39,261 nucleotides of DNA from Caryophanales bacterium (GTDB taxonomy: Bacteria > Bacillota_I > Bacilli_A > RF39 > UBA660): the NCBI GenBank assembly GCA_016282415.1, contig JAEEKO010000073.1, positions 1 to 39,261 of the forward strand. The letters run 5' to 3'. A model generated the notes under the pieces. That model searched no databases. It was not told the DNA's origin and saw nothing but the letters and a program-made list of their open reading frames with translations. Within the stretch, counting starts at the first letter, position 1; every line of letters begins with the position of its first letter. The position numbers and the translations under genes are program-made. Shown here one piece after another: positions 7,478 through 14,961 of the stretch.

Positions 7478-8151
7478 GAAGATTAATTAATTATTTAAGA
7501 AGATTATTTAATAAATGCTTTTTTGTTGGTGCTACGGACAAATTACCACCACCACTAAGTCGCGATGAAGAATTACAATTATTAATTAAAAGTAAAAGTG
7601 GTGATGAAACTGCTACTAACAAACTGATTGAACATAATTTAAGATTAGTAGTTTACTTATCAAAAAAATATGAGAATACGGGTTATGACATTGAAGATTT
7701 AGTATCAATTGGATCAATTGGATTAATAAAAGGAATTAGTACTTATAAAATTGATAAGAATATTAAACTGGCGACTTATTGTTCAAGATGTATCAGTAAT
7801 GAAATCTTAATGTTTTTAAGAAAAAATAAGAATAAACGGGTTGAAGTTAGTTTAGAAGATGCACTGAATTATGATAGTGACGGAAATGAATTACATTTAG
7901 AAGATGTTTTGGGTAGTGACGAAAACATCGTTGAAGATGAAATTCTGCATAATTATGAAATTAGTTTATTAAAAAATGAATTATTAAAAATTAAGGGTCG
8001 CGATGGTAAAATAATTCGGATGCGCTATGGAATAAACTGTCCAAAAGAATATACGCAGAAAGAAGTCGCGGAGATTTTAGGAATTAGTCAATCTTATATT
8101 TCAAGAATTGAAAAAAAGATAATCCGATACTTAAAAAACTTGTTAAACTAA
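7471..8151 (+). CDS. sigE: RNA polymerase sigma-E (pro-form), mother-cell sporulation factor
   Basis: A 226-residue sigma-70-family protein. Residues 1-22 form an amphipathic, Arg-rich membrane-binding pro-sequence (MLRRLINYLRRLFNKCFF), and SigE-type LPPPLSRDEE follows. Region 2 contains NLRLVVYLSKKYENTGYDIE and LATYCSRCISNEILMFLRKN. Region 4 ends with a clear HTH (YTQKEVAEILGISQSYISR). It directs early mother-cell transcription after cleavage by SpoIIGA. The GAGGAGG Shine-Dalgarno lies inside the end of spoIIGA. Its terminator overlaps the stop codon, so read-through into the following genes should be limited. Confidence 0.95.
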   Translation: MLRRLINYLRRLFNKCFFVGATDKLPPPLSRDEELQLLIKSKSGDETATNKLIEHNLRLVVYLSKKYENTGYDIEDLVSIGSIGLIKGISTYKIDKNIKLATYCSRCISNEILMFLRKNKNKRVEVSLEDALNYDSDGNELHLEDVLGSDENIVEDEILHNYEISLLKNELLKIKGRDGKIIRMRYGINCPKEYTQKEVAEILGISQSYISRIEKKIIRYLKNLLN

Positions 8152-8164
8152 CAAGTTTTTATTA
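8134..8164 (+). terminator. sigE terminator
   Basis: A 12-bp perfect stem, AAAAACTTGTTA pairing with TAACAAGTTTTT around a 3-base loop, contains the sigE stop codon. TTTTTATT follows. Confidence 0.9.
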
Positions 8165-8205
8165 TGATATAATAAAAATGTTAAGTATAGTTGACAAATT
8201 TCCAA

Positions 8206-8244
8206 TTAAAGTTGGTAGCACGCAACTTTAACAATAAGTATAAT
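8206..8244 (+). promoter_or_regulatory. Inverted repeat overlapping the promoter of the XRE regulator
   Basis: TTAAAGTTG (8206-8214) and CAACTTTAA (8223-8231) are perfect 9-base inverted repeats with centres 17 bases apart. They lie just upstream of TATAAT (8239-8244), where a -35 would be. This is a plausible autoregulatory operator for the HTH protein encoded next. A second TGATATAAT is at 8166-8173 and a TTGACA at 8191, neither well spaced with the other elements. Confidence 0.5.
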
Positions 8245-8268
8245 TAGAGTCATGAAAGAGGTGATATT

Positions 8269-8916
8269 ATGGACTTAGCTAATAAATTATTAGAACTAAG
8301 AAAAAAGAAAGGATTAAGCCAAGAAGAGGTAGCTGATACTTTAGGGGTATCAAGACAAACGGTAAGTAAATGGGAGACTGGTCAAAGCACTCCAGATTTT
8401 GATAAGATTCAACCATTATGTGAATTATATGAAATTAGTACTAACGAACTAATGAATGTTAATTATGATGCTCCTAAATTTGAAAAAGAAAATCAAAATA
8501 TTAAAAGAAAAAGAGCAGTGCTTTTAGTAATAGCAATTTTCTTATATATTACTTGTGTTATTCCAGTGATATTTACTGATGCTGGTTTAGATGAAATTGT
8601 TGGTATTACGATTATGTTTGTAATGGTTGCTTTTGCAACATGCTTAATTGTTTATCGTAGTGCGATGTATGGTGATCATAGTAATAAACCTAAAATGATT
8701 CCTAAAAATGAAACTAAAACTAATACGGTTTTTAAAGGAGTTTCTTCAGTACTAGGGATCTTAACGGTTATTATTTATTTATTAATTAGTTTCCTTACTG
8801 GAGCTTGGTACATTACTTGGATTATCTTCTTAATATTTGGATTAGTAAAAGCAATTATTAAACTATTCTTTATTTTGAATGGAGAGGAAGTAAAAGATGA
8901 AGACGACGAAAATTAG
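8269..8916 (+). CDS. XRE-family regulator with membrane C-terminus
   Basis: A 215-residue protein. Residues 1-62 are a clear HTH_3/XRE domain (LRKKKGLSQEEVADTLGVSR, then TVSKWETGQSTPD). From residue 82 there are about four hydrophobic segments in two pairs, with a short soluble loop between. It should be a membrane-tethered DNA-binding regulator. It overlaps the following DUF4097 gene by 20 bases, so the two are translated together. Such pairs are common in Firmicutes and are thought to sense envelope state; the signal here is unknown. GGTGAT lies 3 bases before the ATG. The pair interrupts the sigE-sigG order seen in B. subtilis. Confidence 0.85.
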   Translation: MDLANKLLELRKKKGLSQEEVADTLGVSRQTVSKWETGQSTPDFDKIQPLCELYEISTNELMNVNYDAPKFEKENQNIKRKRAVLLVIAIFLYITCVIPVIFTDAGLDEIVGITIMFVMVAFATCLIVYRSAMYGDHSNKPKMIPKNETKTNTVFKGVSSVLGILTVIIYLLISFLTGAWYITWIIFLIFGLVKAIIKLFFILNGEEVKDEDDEN

Positions 8917-9745
8917 TATTATTCTATTACTAGTATTATGTTTCATTTTAGTGATCGGACTTGGGGGAATCTTAACAGTTGGTATTTATAATCGTGATTT
9001 CTTAAAAAAACACTTTGTTATAAATCCAGATAAAAGAGTATTATATGATGATTATCAACCAAGTAATAAAATTGTAGTTGATACTGATACTTATGACGTA
9101 AATTTCTATTATCATGATGATGACCGTATTAAAATCACTGTAAAAGGTGCAGAAGATGATAATGCGGATATTTATACTAAAGATGATACTTTAAATATTA
9201 ATGTTAAATCAAAAGATCGTATTGGTATATTTGTATTTAACTTTATTAATAATAAGATTGATATTTATTTACCAAGAAATTATGATTTACCAATTAACAT
9301 TGTAGCACGTACTGGTGATGTTAAATTTAAAGAAGAAAGTAATAGTGTCTTTAATATTAAATTAACTACTGGTGATATTTACTTAAGAAACGCTAAAGAT
9401 AGTGATTTAAAAGTAACTACTGGTGATATTACAATTACCGAATCATTTAATACCGGATCACTTAAAACTACTACTGGTGAAATAAATGTTAACAAAGCTA
9501 CTGGTAGAATTGATTTTAAAACTACGACTGGAGATATTACGGTTAAGAAAATTGATTTAACTGATAACTCTAATATTAAAGCAACTACTGGTGATGTTAA
9601 GATTGATAAAGTAAATGATATTTATATTACTGCGGATTCAAGTACTGGTGATGTTAAGATTAAACATACTAATCGTTTCAGTAATGTTGAATTAAATATT
9701 AAAACATCTACAGGTGATATAACTACTGGTCAGTTAGATGCATAA
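8897..9745 (+). CDS. DUF4097-type membrane-anchored beta-helix protein
   Basis: A 282-residue protein with one N-terminal membrane segment (about residues 6-29) and an outward-facing repeat domain. Eight repeats carry a T-G-D/E core (RTGDVKF, TTGDIYL, TTGDITI, TTGEINV, TTGDITV, TTGDVKI, STGDVKI, STGDITT) at 17-23 residue spacing, the hallmark of the DUF4097 beta-helix. It probably works with the XRE membrane regulator it overlaps, as sensor or partner; that is inference from gene pairing. The Shine-Dalgarno GGAGAGGAAG lies within the upstream gene. A strong terminator follows. Confidence 0.82.
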   Translation: MKTTKISIILLLVLCFILVIGLGGILTVGIYNRDFLKKHFVINPDKRVLYDDYQPSNKIVVDTDTYDVNFYYHDDDRIKITVKGAEDDNADIYTKDDTLNINVKSKDRIGIFVFNFINNKIDIYLPRNYDLPINIVARTGDVKFKEESNSVFNIKLTTGDIYLRNAKDSDLKVTTGDITITESFNTGSLKTTTGEINVNKATGRIDFKTTTGDITVKKIDLTDNSNIKATTGDVKIDKVNDIYITADSSTGDVKIKHTNRFSNVELNIKTSTGDITTGQLDA

Positions 9746-9749
9746 AAAC

Positions 9750-9794
9750 AATACTTCTTTCTCAATATAAAAAAGAGAAAGGGGTATTTTTTTT
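9750..9794 (+). terminator. Terminator whose right arm carries the sigG Shine-Dalgarno
   Basis: A 14-bp stem (9750-9763 with 9775-9788, two G-T pairs), an 11-base loop and a run of eight T. AAAGGGG in the right arm (9778-9784) is the only Shine-Dalgarno for the TTG start of sigG at 9793. In any transcript reading through from upstream the ribosome site is therefore paired. Confidence 0.85.
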
Positions 9795-10566
9795 GAACGC
9801 AAAAGTGAATATATGTGGAATTGATACTAATAATTTACCAACCCTTAGTCATGCTAAAACAATTGAATTGTTTCAAAAAATGCATAATGGTGATAAGAGG
9901 GCTCGTGAAGAATTGTTATATGCTAATTTAAAATTAGTATTGTCCATTCTAAAACGTTTTAATAAAGAAAGTTATAATATGGATGATTTATTTCAGCAGG
10001 GGGTTATTGGATTATTAAAAGCAATTGATAATTTTGATTTATCATATAATTTGAAGTTAAGTACTTATGCTGTGCCTTTAATTTTAGGAGAAATTAAACG
10101 TCATACCCGTGATGATTTCTTAGTACGAGTTAGTCGCGGTACCAAAGATTTAGCTTATAAAATTATTAAGTTTCAAGAAGATTATTTAAGTATTCATGGT
10201 ACTTATCCGGATTATGAAATAATTAGTAATGAGTTTGATATTCCAGAATATCGAATTCGTGAAGTGTTAGATAGTTTACAAAAACCCGTGAGTATTAATG
10301 AACCAATCTTTGATGATGGTGGTGATACCATCTACTTAGAGGATCAAATAAAAGATAATAAAGATTATTTAAAAGATAAAGATGGCTTAATTAGTTTAAA
10401 AAAAGCTTTAAGTCATGTTAAAGCTCGTGAAAAGAAGATTTTGTTAGAACGTTATATTTATGGTAAAACACAAGTTGAAATTGCTAATAATTTAGGAATT
10501 AGTCAAGCTCAGGTTTCAAGGTTAGAAAAGGGGGCAATTAAAACTTTAAAAAGAGTCTTAAAATAA
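9793..10566 (+). CDS. sigG: RNA polymerase sigma-G, forespore sporulation factor
   Basis: A 257-residue sigma factor of the SigF/SigG type. The N-terminal KVNICGIDTNNLPTL corresponds to the sigma-G signature KVEICGVDT, which separates it from sigma-F and fixes the TTG start at 9793. Region 2 has DDLFQQGVIGLLKAIDNFDL and LSTYAVPLILGEIKRH. Region 3 has VSINEPIFDDGGDTIYLEDQ, and region 4 the HTH (KTQVEIANNLGISQAQVSR). It drives late forespore genes. The next gene, ylmC, is also its B. subtilis neighbour. Its ribosome site is held in the upstream terminator, suggesting translational blockage of read-through mRNA. Confidence 0.94.
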   Translation: MNAKVNICGIDTNNLPTLSHAKTIELFQKMHNGDKRAREELLYANLKLVLSILKRFNKESYNMDDLFQQGVIGLLKAIDNFDLSYNLKLSTYAVPLILGEIKRHTRDDFLVRVSRGTKDLAYKIIKFQEDYLSIHGTYPDYEIISNEFDIPEYRIREVLDSLQKPVSINEPIFDDGGDTIYLEDQIKDNKDYLKDKDGLISLKKALSHVKAREKKILLERYIYGKTQVEIANNLGISQAQVSRLEKGAIKTLKRVLK

Positions 10567-10576
10567 TTTTTTTCAA

Positions 10577-10595
10577 TATAATTATACTAGGTGGT
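10577..10595 (+). promoter_or_regulatory. Possible ylmC promoter with abutting Shine-Dalgarno
   Basis: TATAAT (10577-10582), 7 bases, then GGTGGT (10590-10595) and ATG at 10599. A second -10-like TATACT is at 10583-10588. No clear -35 lies in the end of sigG. Confidence 0.4.
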
Positions 10596-10598
10596 TAC

Positions 10599-10823
10599 AT
10601 GCGTTTAATGGAATTACAAGAAAAAGATATTATTAGTGTTAAAACTGGTAAGAACCTGGGAAGAATAATTGATATTGAATTAAATGTTGAAGGGTTTATT
10701 ACCAGTGTAATAATTGAAGAGAGGGGATTCTTTCGTTTCTTTTTTCATGGTAATAATGAAATAAATATTAAAGTTAAAGATATTGTTAAAATAGGGGATG
10801 ATGTAATTTTAGTAAATGTGTGA
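10599..10823 (+). CDS. ylmC: YlmC/YmxH-family PRC-barrel sporulation protein
   Basis: A 74-residue protein covering one PRC-barrel: MRLMELQEKDIISVKTGKNL, then GRIIDIEL and a final KIGDDVILVN. This is the YlmC/YmxH pattern, in which YlmC follows sigG in B. subtilis. Members are small soluble proteins made during sporulation with no firm biochemical role. Length is slightly under the usual 80. Spacing after sigG is 32 bases, with its own possible promoter. Confidence 0.85.
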   Translation: MRLMELQEKDIISVKTGKNLGRIIDIELNVEGFITSVIIEERGFFRFFFHGNNEINIKVKDIVKIGDDVILVNV

Positions 10824-10846
10824 TAAAATAATAACTGGTGATATTA

Positions 10847-11320
10847 ATGAACAAAAAATTTGTTATTGCGATTGCTGCAATAGTTATGATTCTAGATCAA
10901 GTATCAAAATATATAATAGGATTATTTATTAAATCAAAAAGTTTAGTATTAATTAAAAAAGTTTTATATTTAACATACGTTAAGAATTATGGAGTTGCTT
11001 TTAATATGTTAAATAATAAACGTTTTGTTATCATTTTATTTAGTGTTATTTTATTAGCATTAATTTATAATTACATGAAAAACTTTAAAAATAATAAACG
11101 TAATATCATTGCCTTTGGATTAGTTTATGGGGGAATTGTTGGTAATTTGGTTGATCGTTTATTTTTAGGTTATGTTCGTGACTTTATTGATTTTAGAATT
11201 ATTAATTATCCGGTATTTAATATTGCGGATAGTGCGATTGTAATTGGTATTGTTTTATTAATAATTGCAATCTTTAAGAAAGAGGATTTGGAAAATGGAG
11301 TACAAAGTAGTAACAAGTGA
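10847..11320 (+). CDS. lspA: Lipoprotein signal peptidase (signal peptidase II)
   Basis: A 157-residue protein with four membrane segments that cuts signal peptides before the lipidated Cys. Motifs: DQVSK near 17-21, VKNYGVAF at 45-52, GNLVDRL with catalytic Asp103, and FNIADSAI with catalytic Asp128. I chose ATG 10847 because GGTGAT (10837-10842) sits 4 bases upstream; an in-frame GTG at 10838 lies inside that site. A -10-like TAAAAT is 7 bases before GGTGAT. The gene overlaps rluD by 26 bases, the same order as lspA-ylyB in B. subtilis. The lipoprotein at 3.8 kb is a likely substrate. Confidence 0.93.
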   Translation: MNKKFVIAIAAIVMILDQVSKYIIGLFIKSKSLVLIKKVLYLTYVKNYGVAFNMLNNKRFVIILFSVILLALIYNYMKNFKNNKRNIIAFGLVYGGIVGNLVDRLFLGYVRDFIDFRIINYPVFNIADSAIVIGIVLLIIAIFKKEDLENGVQSSNK

Positions 11321-12197
11321 TAAAGTTAGATTAGATAAATATTTAACTAGTATAATTGATGAATCACGTAGTAGTATTATTAAACGTATTAAAGATGAAA
11401 AAGTTCTAGTTAATGGTAAAGTTGCTAAATCGTCTTTAGTTTTAAAAAACGATGATGTTATTGAATTACTTCCATATGAAGAACCAGGAATGGACGTAGT
11501 TCCAACCAAAATGGATTTAGATATTGTTTATGAAGATGACTACTTAATGGTTATTAATAAACCATCTGGATTAACGGTTCATCCTGGAGCGGGAAATTAT
11601 CAAAATACTTTAGTAAATGGTTTAATGTATTATACTAATAATTTAAGTAATGCTTCTGGTACGGATCGTTTAGGAATTGTGCATCGTATTGATAAAGATA
11701 CTAGTGGGTTAATGATAGTTTGTAAAGATAACAAAGTTCATGAACTATTAGCAGAAGGGTTTAAGAATAAAACTATTAAACGTGATTATTTAGCATTATT
11801 AGTTGGGGAGTTTCCACATGCTAGTGCAACTATCAATGCTCCAATTGGTAGAGATCCAAATAATCGTAAGATGTATACGGTTACTGATCAAAATAGTAAA
11901 GACGCAATTACCGAGATGGTTGTTGTTAAACGTTATATTGGTTATACTTTAGTACGTTGTAGTTTAAAGACTGGCCGTACGCATCAAATTAGAGTTCATA
12001 TGAAATATATTGGCTATCCATTATATAATGATCCAGTATATACTAATAAAAATGCTTCAGATTTTGGTCAATTCTTACATTCATGTCATCTTGAATTTAA
12101 TCATCCAGTAACTCATGAATTCTTAAGTTTTGATGCACCGTTACCTGAAGCGTTCCAATCATTTATTGATGGTTTAGAAGAAATTACCAAGCTTTAA
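11295..12197 (+). CDS. rluD: RluD-type 23S rRNA pseudouridine synthase (YlyB-like)
   Basis: A 300-residue RluA-family enzyme that isomerises uridines in large-subunit rRNA. An S4 RNA-binding domain fills residues 1-60 (RLDKYLTSII ... VLVNGKVAKSSLVLKNDD). The catalytic domain has INKPSGLTVHPG, HRIDKDTSGLM with catalytic Asp133, and the closing GRTHQIRVHMKYIGYPL. Length and order are normal. ATG 11295 gives the family N-terminus; the upstream in-frame extension lies inside lspA. It ends convergently with a small membrane gene (14-base overlap), and no terminator is visible. Confidence 0.92.
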   Translation: MEYKVVTSDKVRLDKYLTSIIDESRSSIIKRIKDEKVLVNGKVAKSSLVLKNDDVIELLPYEEPGMDVVPTKMDLDIVYEDDYLMVINKPSGLTVHPGAGNYQNTLVNGLMYYTNNLSNASGTDRLGIVHRIDKDTSGLMIVCKDNKVHELLAEGFKNKTIKRDYLALLVGEFPHASATINAPIGRDPNNRKMYTVTDQNSKDAITEMVVVKRYIGYTLVRCSLKTGRTHQIRVHMKYIGYPLYNDPVYTNKNASDFGQFLHSCHLEFNHPVTHEFLSFDAPLPEAFQSFIDGLEEITKL

Positions 12198-12396
12198 AAT
12201 AAAAGATGCTATTAAAAATAATAAAAATAATTAAAAATGTGGTTCCTAGTAATGAATCATGATAATAAAAATAATAAACATAACAAGTTAGTAAAGATAA
12301 AATACTACTGATAAAATAAAAGAATTGATTACGGTCAATTTTTTTAAATAGAATAAAGCTGTTGATAATAATGTATATGGTTGTCAGTATAATCAT
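12184..12396 (-). CDS. Small hydrophobic membrane protein
   Basis: A 70-residue protein with two or three membrane segments (residues 1-17, 25-45, 50-66) and many Tyr, Phe and Ile. No family is recognised. It is likely real because it has its own signals on the minus strand: TATAAT (12413-12418), 7 bases, then AGGTGA (12401-12406) and 4 bases to the ATG. It is divergent from the rhomboid gene and convergent with rluD. Confidence 0.6.
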   Translation of the reverse strand: MIILTTIYIIINSFILFKKIDRNQFFYFISSILSLLTCYVYYFYYHDSLLGTTFLIIFIIFNSIFYFKAW

Positions 12397-12456
12397 TATT
12401 TCACCTTTACTAATTATATGAAATTAATTATAATAATATTCGATGGAGGCGATAAA

Positions 12457-13602
12457 ATGGATAATATAAATATTACTAAAAGAGACGATATTTTACTTCG
12501 TTTATCGCATTATTTTATTACTCATGAAAACTATACGCCAATCGTTGTTAATGGGGTTAATGATGAAGTATGGTTATCTAATGAAGATGCACCATATCGT
12601 ATTATTCGTATATCAACTCATTATGTTCATAATAATGAACAATTTGATTTTGAATTATTTAAAATTAAAAATATTATGAAACAAATTAAAAGAAAAACAA
12701 TGTCATTTAAAATGAATACATTAAATATTGAATTAAACTTAGGTGAAGATGTTGTTTTAAAAGATGAAAAAAATATAAGTACGATTGCTATTAATAGCAT
12801 TAGTGCTATTAAAAAGAAAAAAGTTTTAACGGAAACGTTCCCAACTATTAAAGATAATTTAATGGAAGACTTAAAAGGGATGGATTTAATAATTAAGTCT
12901 ACTGATGATATTAATCATAAAAGTGAAAAAGAAAATAAGGTTTATGATGATATCTTTAAACCAAAAAAAGAAATTGTTACTAATTTCTTAATCGCTGCTA
13001 ATGTTATTGTATTTATTCTATTATATGTTTTTGGACATGGTTCAACTGATAGTGAAACTTTATTTAAGTTCGGTGCCAATTATAGTGAAGCAGTTAGGAG
13101 TGGCGAATACTACCGTTTAATTACTTCTGTATTCTTACATGCTGGTTTTATTCATCTATTAGTTAATATGTATTCTTTAAAAATAATTGGTGGTCAAATA
13201 GAAACTTATTTAGGAAAATGGCGTTATTTAGTAGTGTTTTTAATAAGTGGTATTAGTGGTTCATTATTATCATGTATTTTTTCTAATAGTTTATCAGTAG
13301 GAGCAAGTGGTGCGATTTTCGGATTACTTGGATCATTTATTTATTTTGGTTATCATCATCGTGTATTTTTCAATACCGTTTTAAAAAATCAAGTTATTCC
13401 AATAGTATTAGTTAACTTATTAATCGGATTTATTGTTCCGGGAATAGATAATGCTTGTCATATTGGTGGTTTAATAGGTGGATACCTTGCTACTAAAATG
13501 GTTGGTTTAAAAGGTAAAACTAAAGCTAGTGATCAAGTTCAAGGTATTATCTTATGTTTAATATACTTAGGTATGTTAGGATACTTTTTATTCTTTAGAT
13601 AG
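12457..13602 (+). CDS. Rhomboid-family intramembrane serine protease (YqgP/GluP-like)
   Basis: A 381-residue protein. The N-terminal 180 residues are soluble, like the extra cytoplasmic domain of B. subtilis YqgP. The membrane core follows with RLITSVFLHAGFIHLLVNMY, the catalytic GASGAIFG (Ser284) and HIGGLIGG (His335), making the Ser-His dyad. Rhomboids cut transmembrane substrates within the membrane; in YqgP the family also works with FtsH in membrane quality control. TATAAT at 12429-12434 and GGAGG before ATG 12457 support this start over an in-frame ATG at 12418. The gene after it begins 12 bases on. Confidence 0.9.
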   Translation: MDNINITKRDDILLRLSHYFITHENYTPIVVNGVNDEVWLSNEDAPYRIIRISTHYVHNNEQFDFELFKIKNIMKQIKRKTMSFKMNTLNIELNLGEDVVLKDEKNISTIAINSISAIKKKKVLTETFPTIKDNLMEDLKGMDLIIKSTDDINHKSEKENKVYDDIFKPKKEIVTNFLIAANVIVFILLYVFGHGSTDSETLFKFGANYSEAVRSGEYYRLITSVFLHAGFIHLLVNMYSLKIIGGQIETYLGKWRYLVVFLISGISGSLLSCIFSNSLSVGASGAIFGLLGSFIYFGYHHRVFFNTVLKNQVIPIVLVNLLIGFIVPGIDNACHIGGLIGGYLATKMVGLKGKTKASDQVQGIILCLIYLGMLGYFLFFR

Positions 13603-13614
13603 GATGTTGATATT

Positions 13615-13965
13615 ATGAAGTTAGCAAAGAAGTATTTTTTATATTTAGTAAGATGGCAATTAAGTACGCCAATCTTAGCAATTGTATTAAAAATACTAGC
13701 GCATATGCATACGTTATGGGCAACAATTATTGCTAACTTAATTGGTGGTTTAATTTTCTTCTGGATTGATAAAATTATTTTTAAAAAGAAATCTGATGTT
13801 CCGCTATGGGAAATTGAAGAAAATGTTAAGTGTGCCGATTGTAAAAAAGTAGGTAAGGGTTATCGTATTGTGTCATGGGGTAATTATGATCGCAGTGAAG
13901 ATAAACATCCAGAATTTAGATGTAAAGAGTGTAGTATTAAAAAAATGAATACAATTAGTAAATAA
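13615..13965 (+). CDS. Small membrane protein with Cys pairs
   Basis: A 116-residue protein with two membrane segments (about residues 17-31 and 35-54), then a soluble part carrying CADCKK (about residues 74-79) and CKECS (about 102-106). The two CxxC pairs should bind a metal, probably zinc. No family is recognised. It lies 12 bases after the rhomboid gene, so the two are probably one operon, and ends in a strong terminator. Confidence 0.7.
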   Translation: MKLAKKYFLYLVRWQLSTPILAIVLKILAHMHTLWATIIANLIGGLIFFWIDKIIFKKKSDVPLWEIEENVKCADCKKVGKGYRIVSWGNYDRSEDKHPEFRCKECSIKKMNTISK

Positions 13966-13998
13966 AAAAGAATTATTGAAATTCAATAATTCTTTTTT
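13964..13998. terminator. Terminator of the rhomboid operon
   Basis: Bases 13964-13980 are perfectly complementary to 13982-13998 (17 bases each), giving AAAAAAGAATTATT with AATAATTCTTTTTT. A- and T-runs on both sides make it able to work in either direction. Confidence 0.88.
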
Positions 13999-14043
13999 AA
14001 TGGTTTGGATAATCATGATGATATTGTTTTAATAAAGCTATAA

Positions 14044-14068
14044 AAAAAGCATAAAGATTATGCTTTTT
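14044..14068 (-). terminator. Terminator of the minus-strand unknown gene
   Basis: An 11-bp stem (AAAAAGCATAA with TTATGCTTTTT) and a 3-base loop overlap the stop codon of the gene at 14067-14894, with a T-run on the minus strand. Confidence 0.85.
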
Positions 14069-14894
14069 ATCTGCTAAATTTTTTTTGATATTCTAGTATT
14101 AACGTTTGGGCTTCTTCTTTTTTACCATTAATAAAAGCATTTTCAAATTCTAGAGAGATTTCCTTTGCTTCATCACTGATTGTCAAATCTAAGCCATTGT
14201 TTTTTAATTGTTCAATATTTTTTTGTTTAGGGTCTTCATAAATTGGAGCTTTTGCGGTGGTGTAGTCCCAATTTCTTCTGATGTGCTCTTTGCCTTCAAT
14301 TAGATCGTAATCATTTTCAAAGTAACACTTGATACTGTCGCCTCTCTCATTTTTTATAAAATGTTTAGCAATAACTTCATCACTGTCTTTAGCAGCGTTA
14401 CTGTTTAAAAATGGACGTAAGGCATTAACACCTTTCATCATTGATTCTAATAATAATCTGGTTTTATCTTCTTTATTAAATGAACTGGAATTAATAACTT
14501 TTCCTTTCATATCAGAATAGTAAATGTAGGTTTCTGGCTTTTCATCTTCACAATATCCGTAGTAGCCGATACCGGTACATTTAAATGCAACATCGATTGG
14601 AAATTCATATTCTAATATTTTTAAACTCCAAAAATGTAAAAGATGAGTAAAACGTGGTGGGTAATAAAAAGCATGATGTGGAAAAAAGTAAAAAAATTTA
14701 CCATCTTCTAAAGCTTTTTTGCAGATGGTTGATGATGTATTACTTTTGTCCCATCTAGTTGAATCTTTTGAAATGTATCCGGCTAAGTTATAAATGCCCT
14801 CTGGACTGTTACCAATACCGGGGTGCGAAGTAAGCCCAATGTTTGGAACTGCTCGGTATAGTTTAATGGTTTTAACTTCTTCTTTTGCTTCCAT
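14067..14894 (-). CDS. Protein of unknown function, possible accessory gene
   Basis: A 275-residue soluble protein that I cannot assign. The N-terminal 130 residues are aromatic-rich: LYRAVPNIGLTSHPGIG, GKFFYFFPHHAFYYPPRF and a Cys-Thr-Gly-Ile-Gly-Tyr-Tyr-Gly-Tyr run, then ETYIYYSD. The C-terminal 55 residues are helical (ISDEAKEISLEFENAFING and EEAQTLILEYQKK). The LYR start followed by mixed beta-type sequence loosely recalls ADP-ribosyltransferase-like folds, but I see no reliable catalytic triad. It has a strong sigma-A promoter, AAGGTGAT before the ATG, and is a single-gene unit between two terminators. Confidence 0.72.
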   Translation of the reverse strand: MEAKEEVKTIKLYRAVPNIGLTSHPGIGNSPEGIYNLAGYISKDSTRWDKSNTSSTICKKALEDGKFFYFFPHHAFYYPPRFTHLLHFWSLKILEYEFPIDVAFKCTGIGYYGYCEDEKPETYIYYSDMKGKVINSSSFNKEDKTRLLLESMMKGVNALRPFLNSNAAKDSDEVIAKHFIKNERGDSIKCYFENDYDLIEGKEHIRRNWDYTTAKAPIYEDPKQKNIEQLKNNGLDLTISDEAKEISLEFENAFINGKKEEAQTLILEYQKKFSR

Positions 14895-14918
14895 ACAATC
14901 ACCTTTGTAATGAGGCTT

Positions 14919-14947
14919 ATTATATATTATGGCAATAAAAAAAGCAA
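14919..14947 (-). promoter_or_regulatory. Promoter of the unknown minus-strand gene
   Basis: On the minus strand TTGCTT (14942-14947), 17 bases, then TATAAT (14919-14924). The -35 box lies within the right arm of the lexA terminator. Confidence 0.65.
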
Positions 14948-14961
14948 TGTTAATTGCTTTT
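14936..14961 (-). terminator. lexA terminator
   Basis: AAAAGCAA (14940-14947) pairs with TTGCTTTT (14954-14961) with a 6-base loop. It overlaps the lexA stop and has a T-run on the minus strand. Confidence 0.85.

Noticed and set aside
8206..8235. T-box riboswitch before the XRE gene, from GGTAGCACG
   Set aside because: The downstream CGTCC half and a terminator are missing; the sequence is better explained as an inverted-repeat operator.
10838..10846. GTG 10838 as the lspA start
   Set aside because: It lies inside the GGTGAT Shine-Dalgarno that serves the ATG at 10847.
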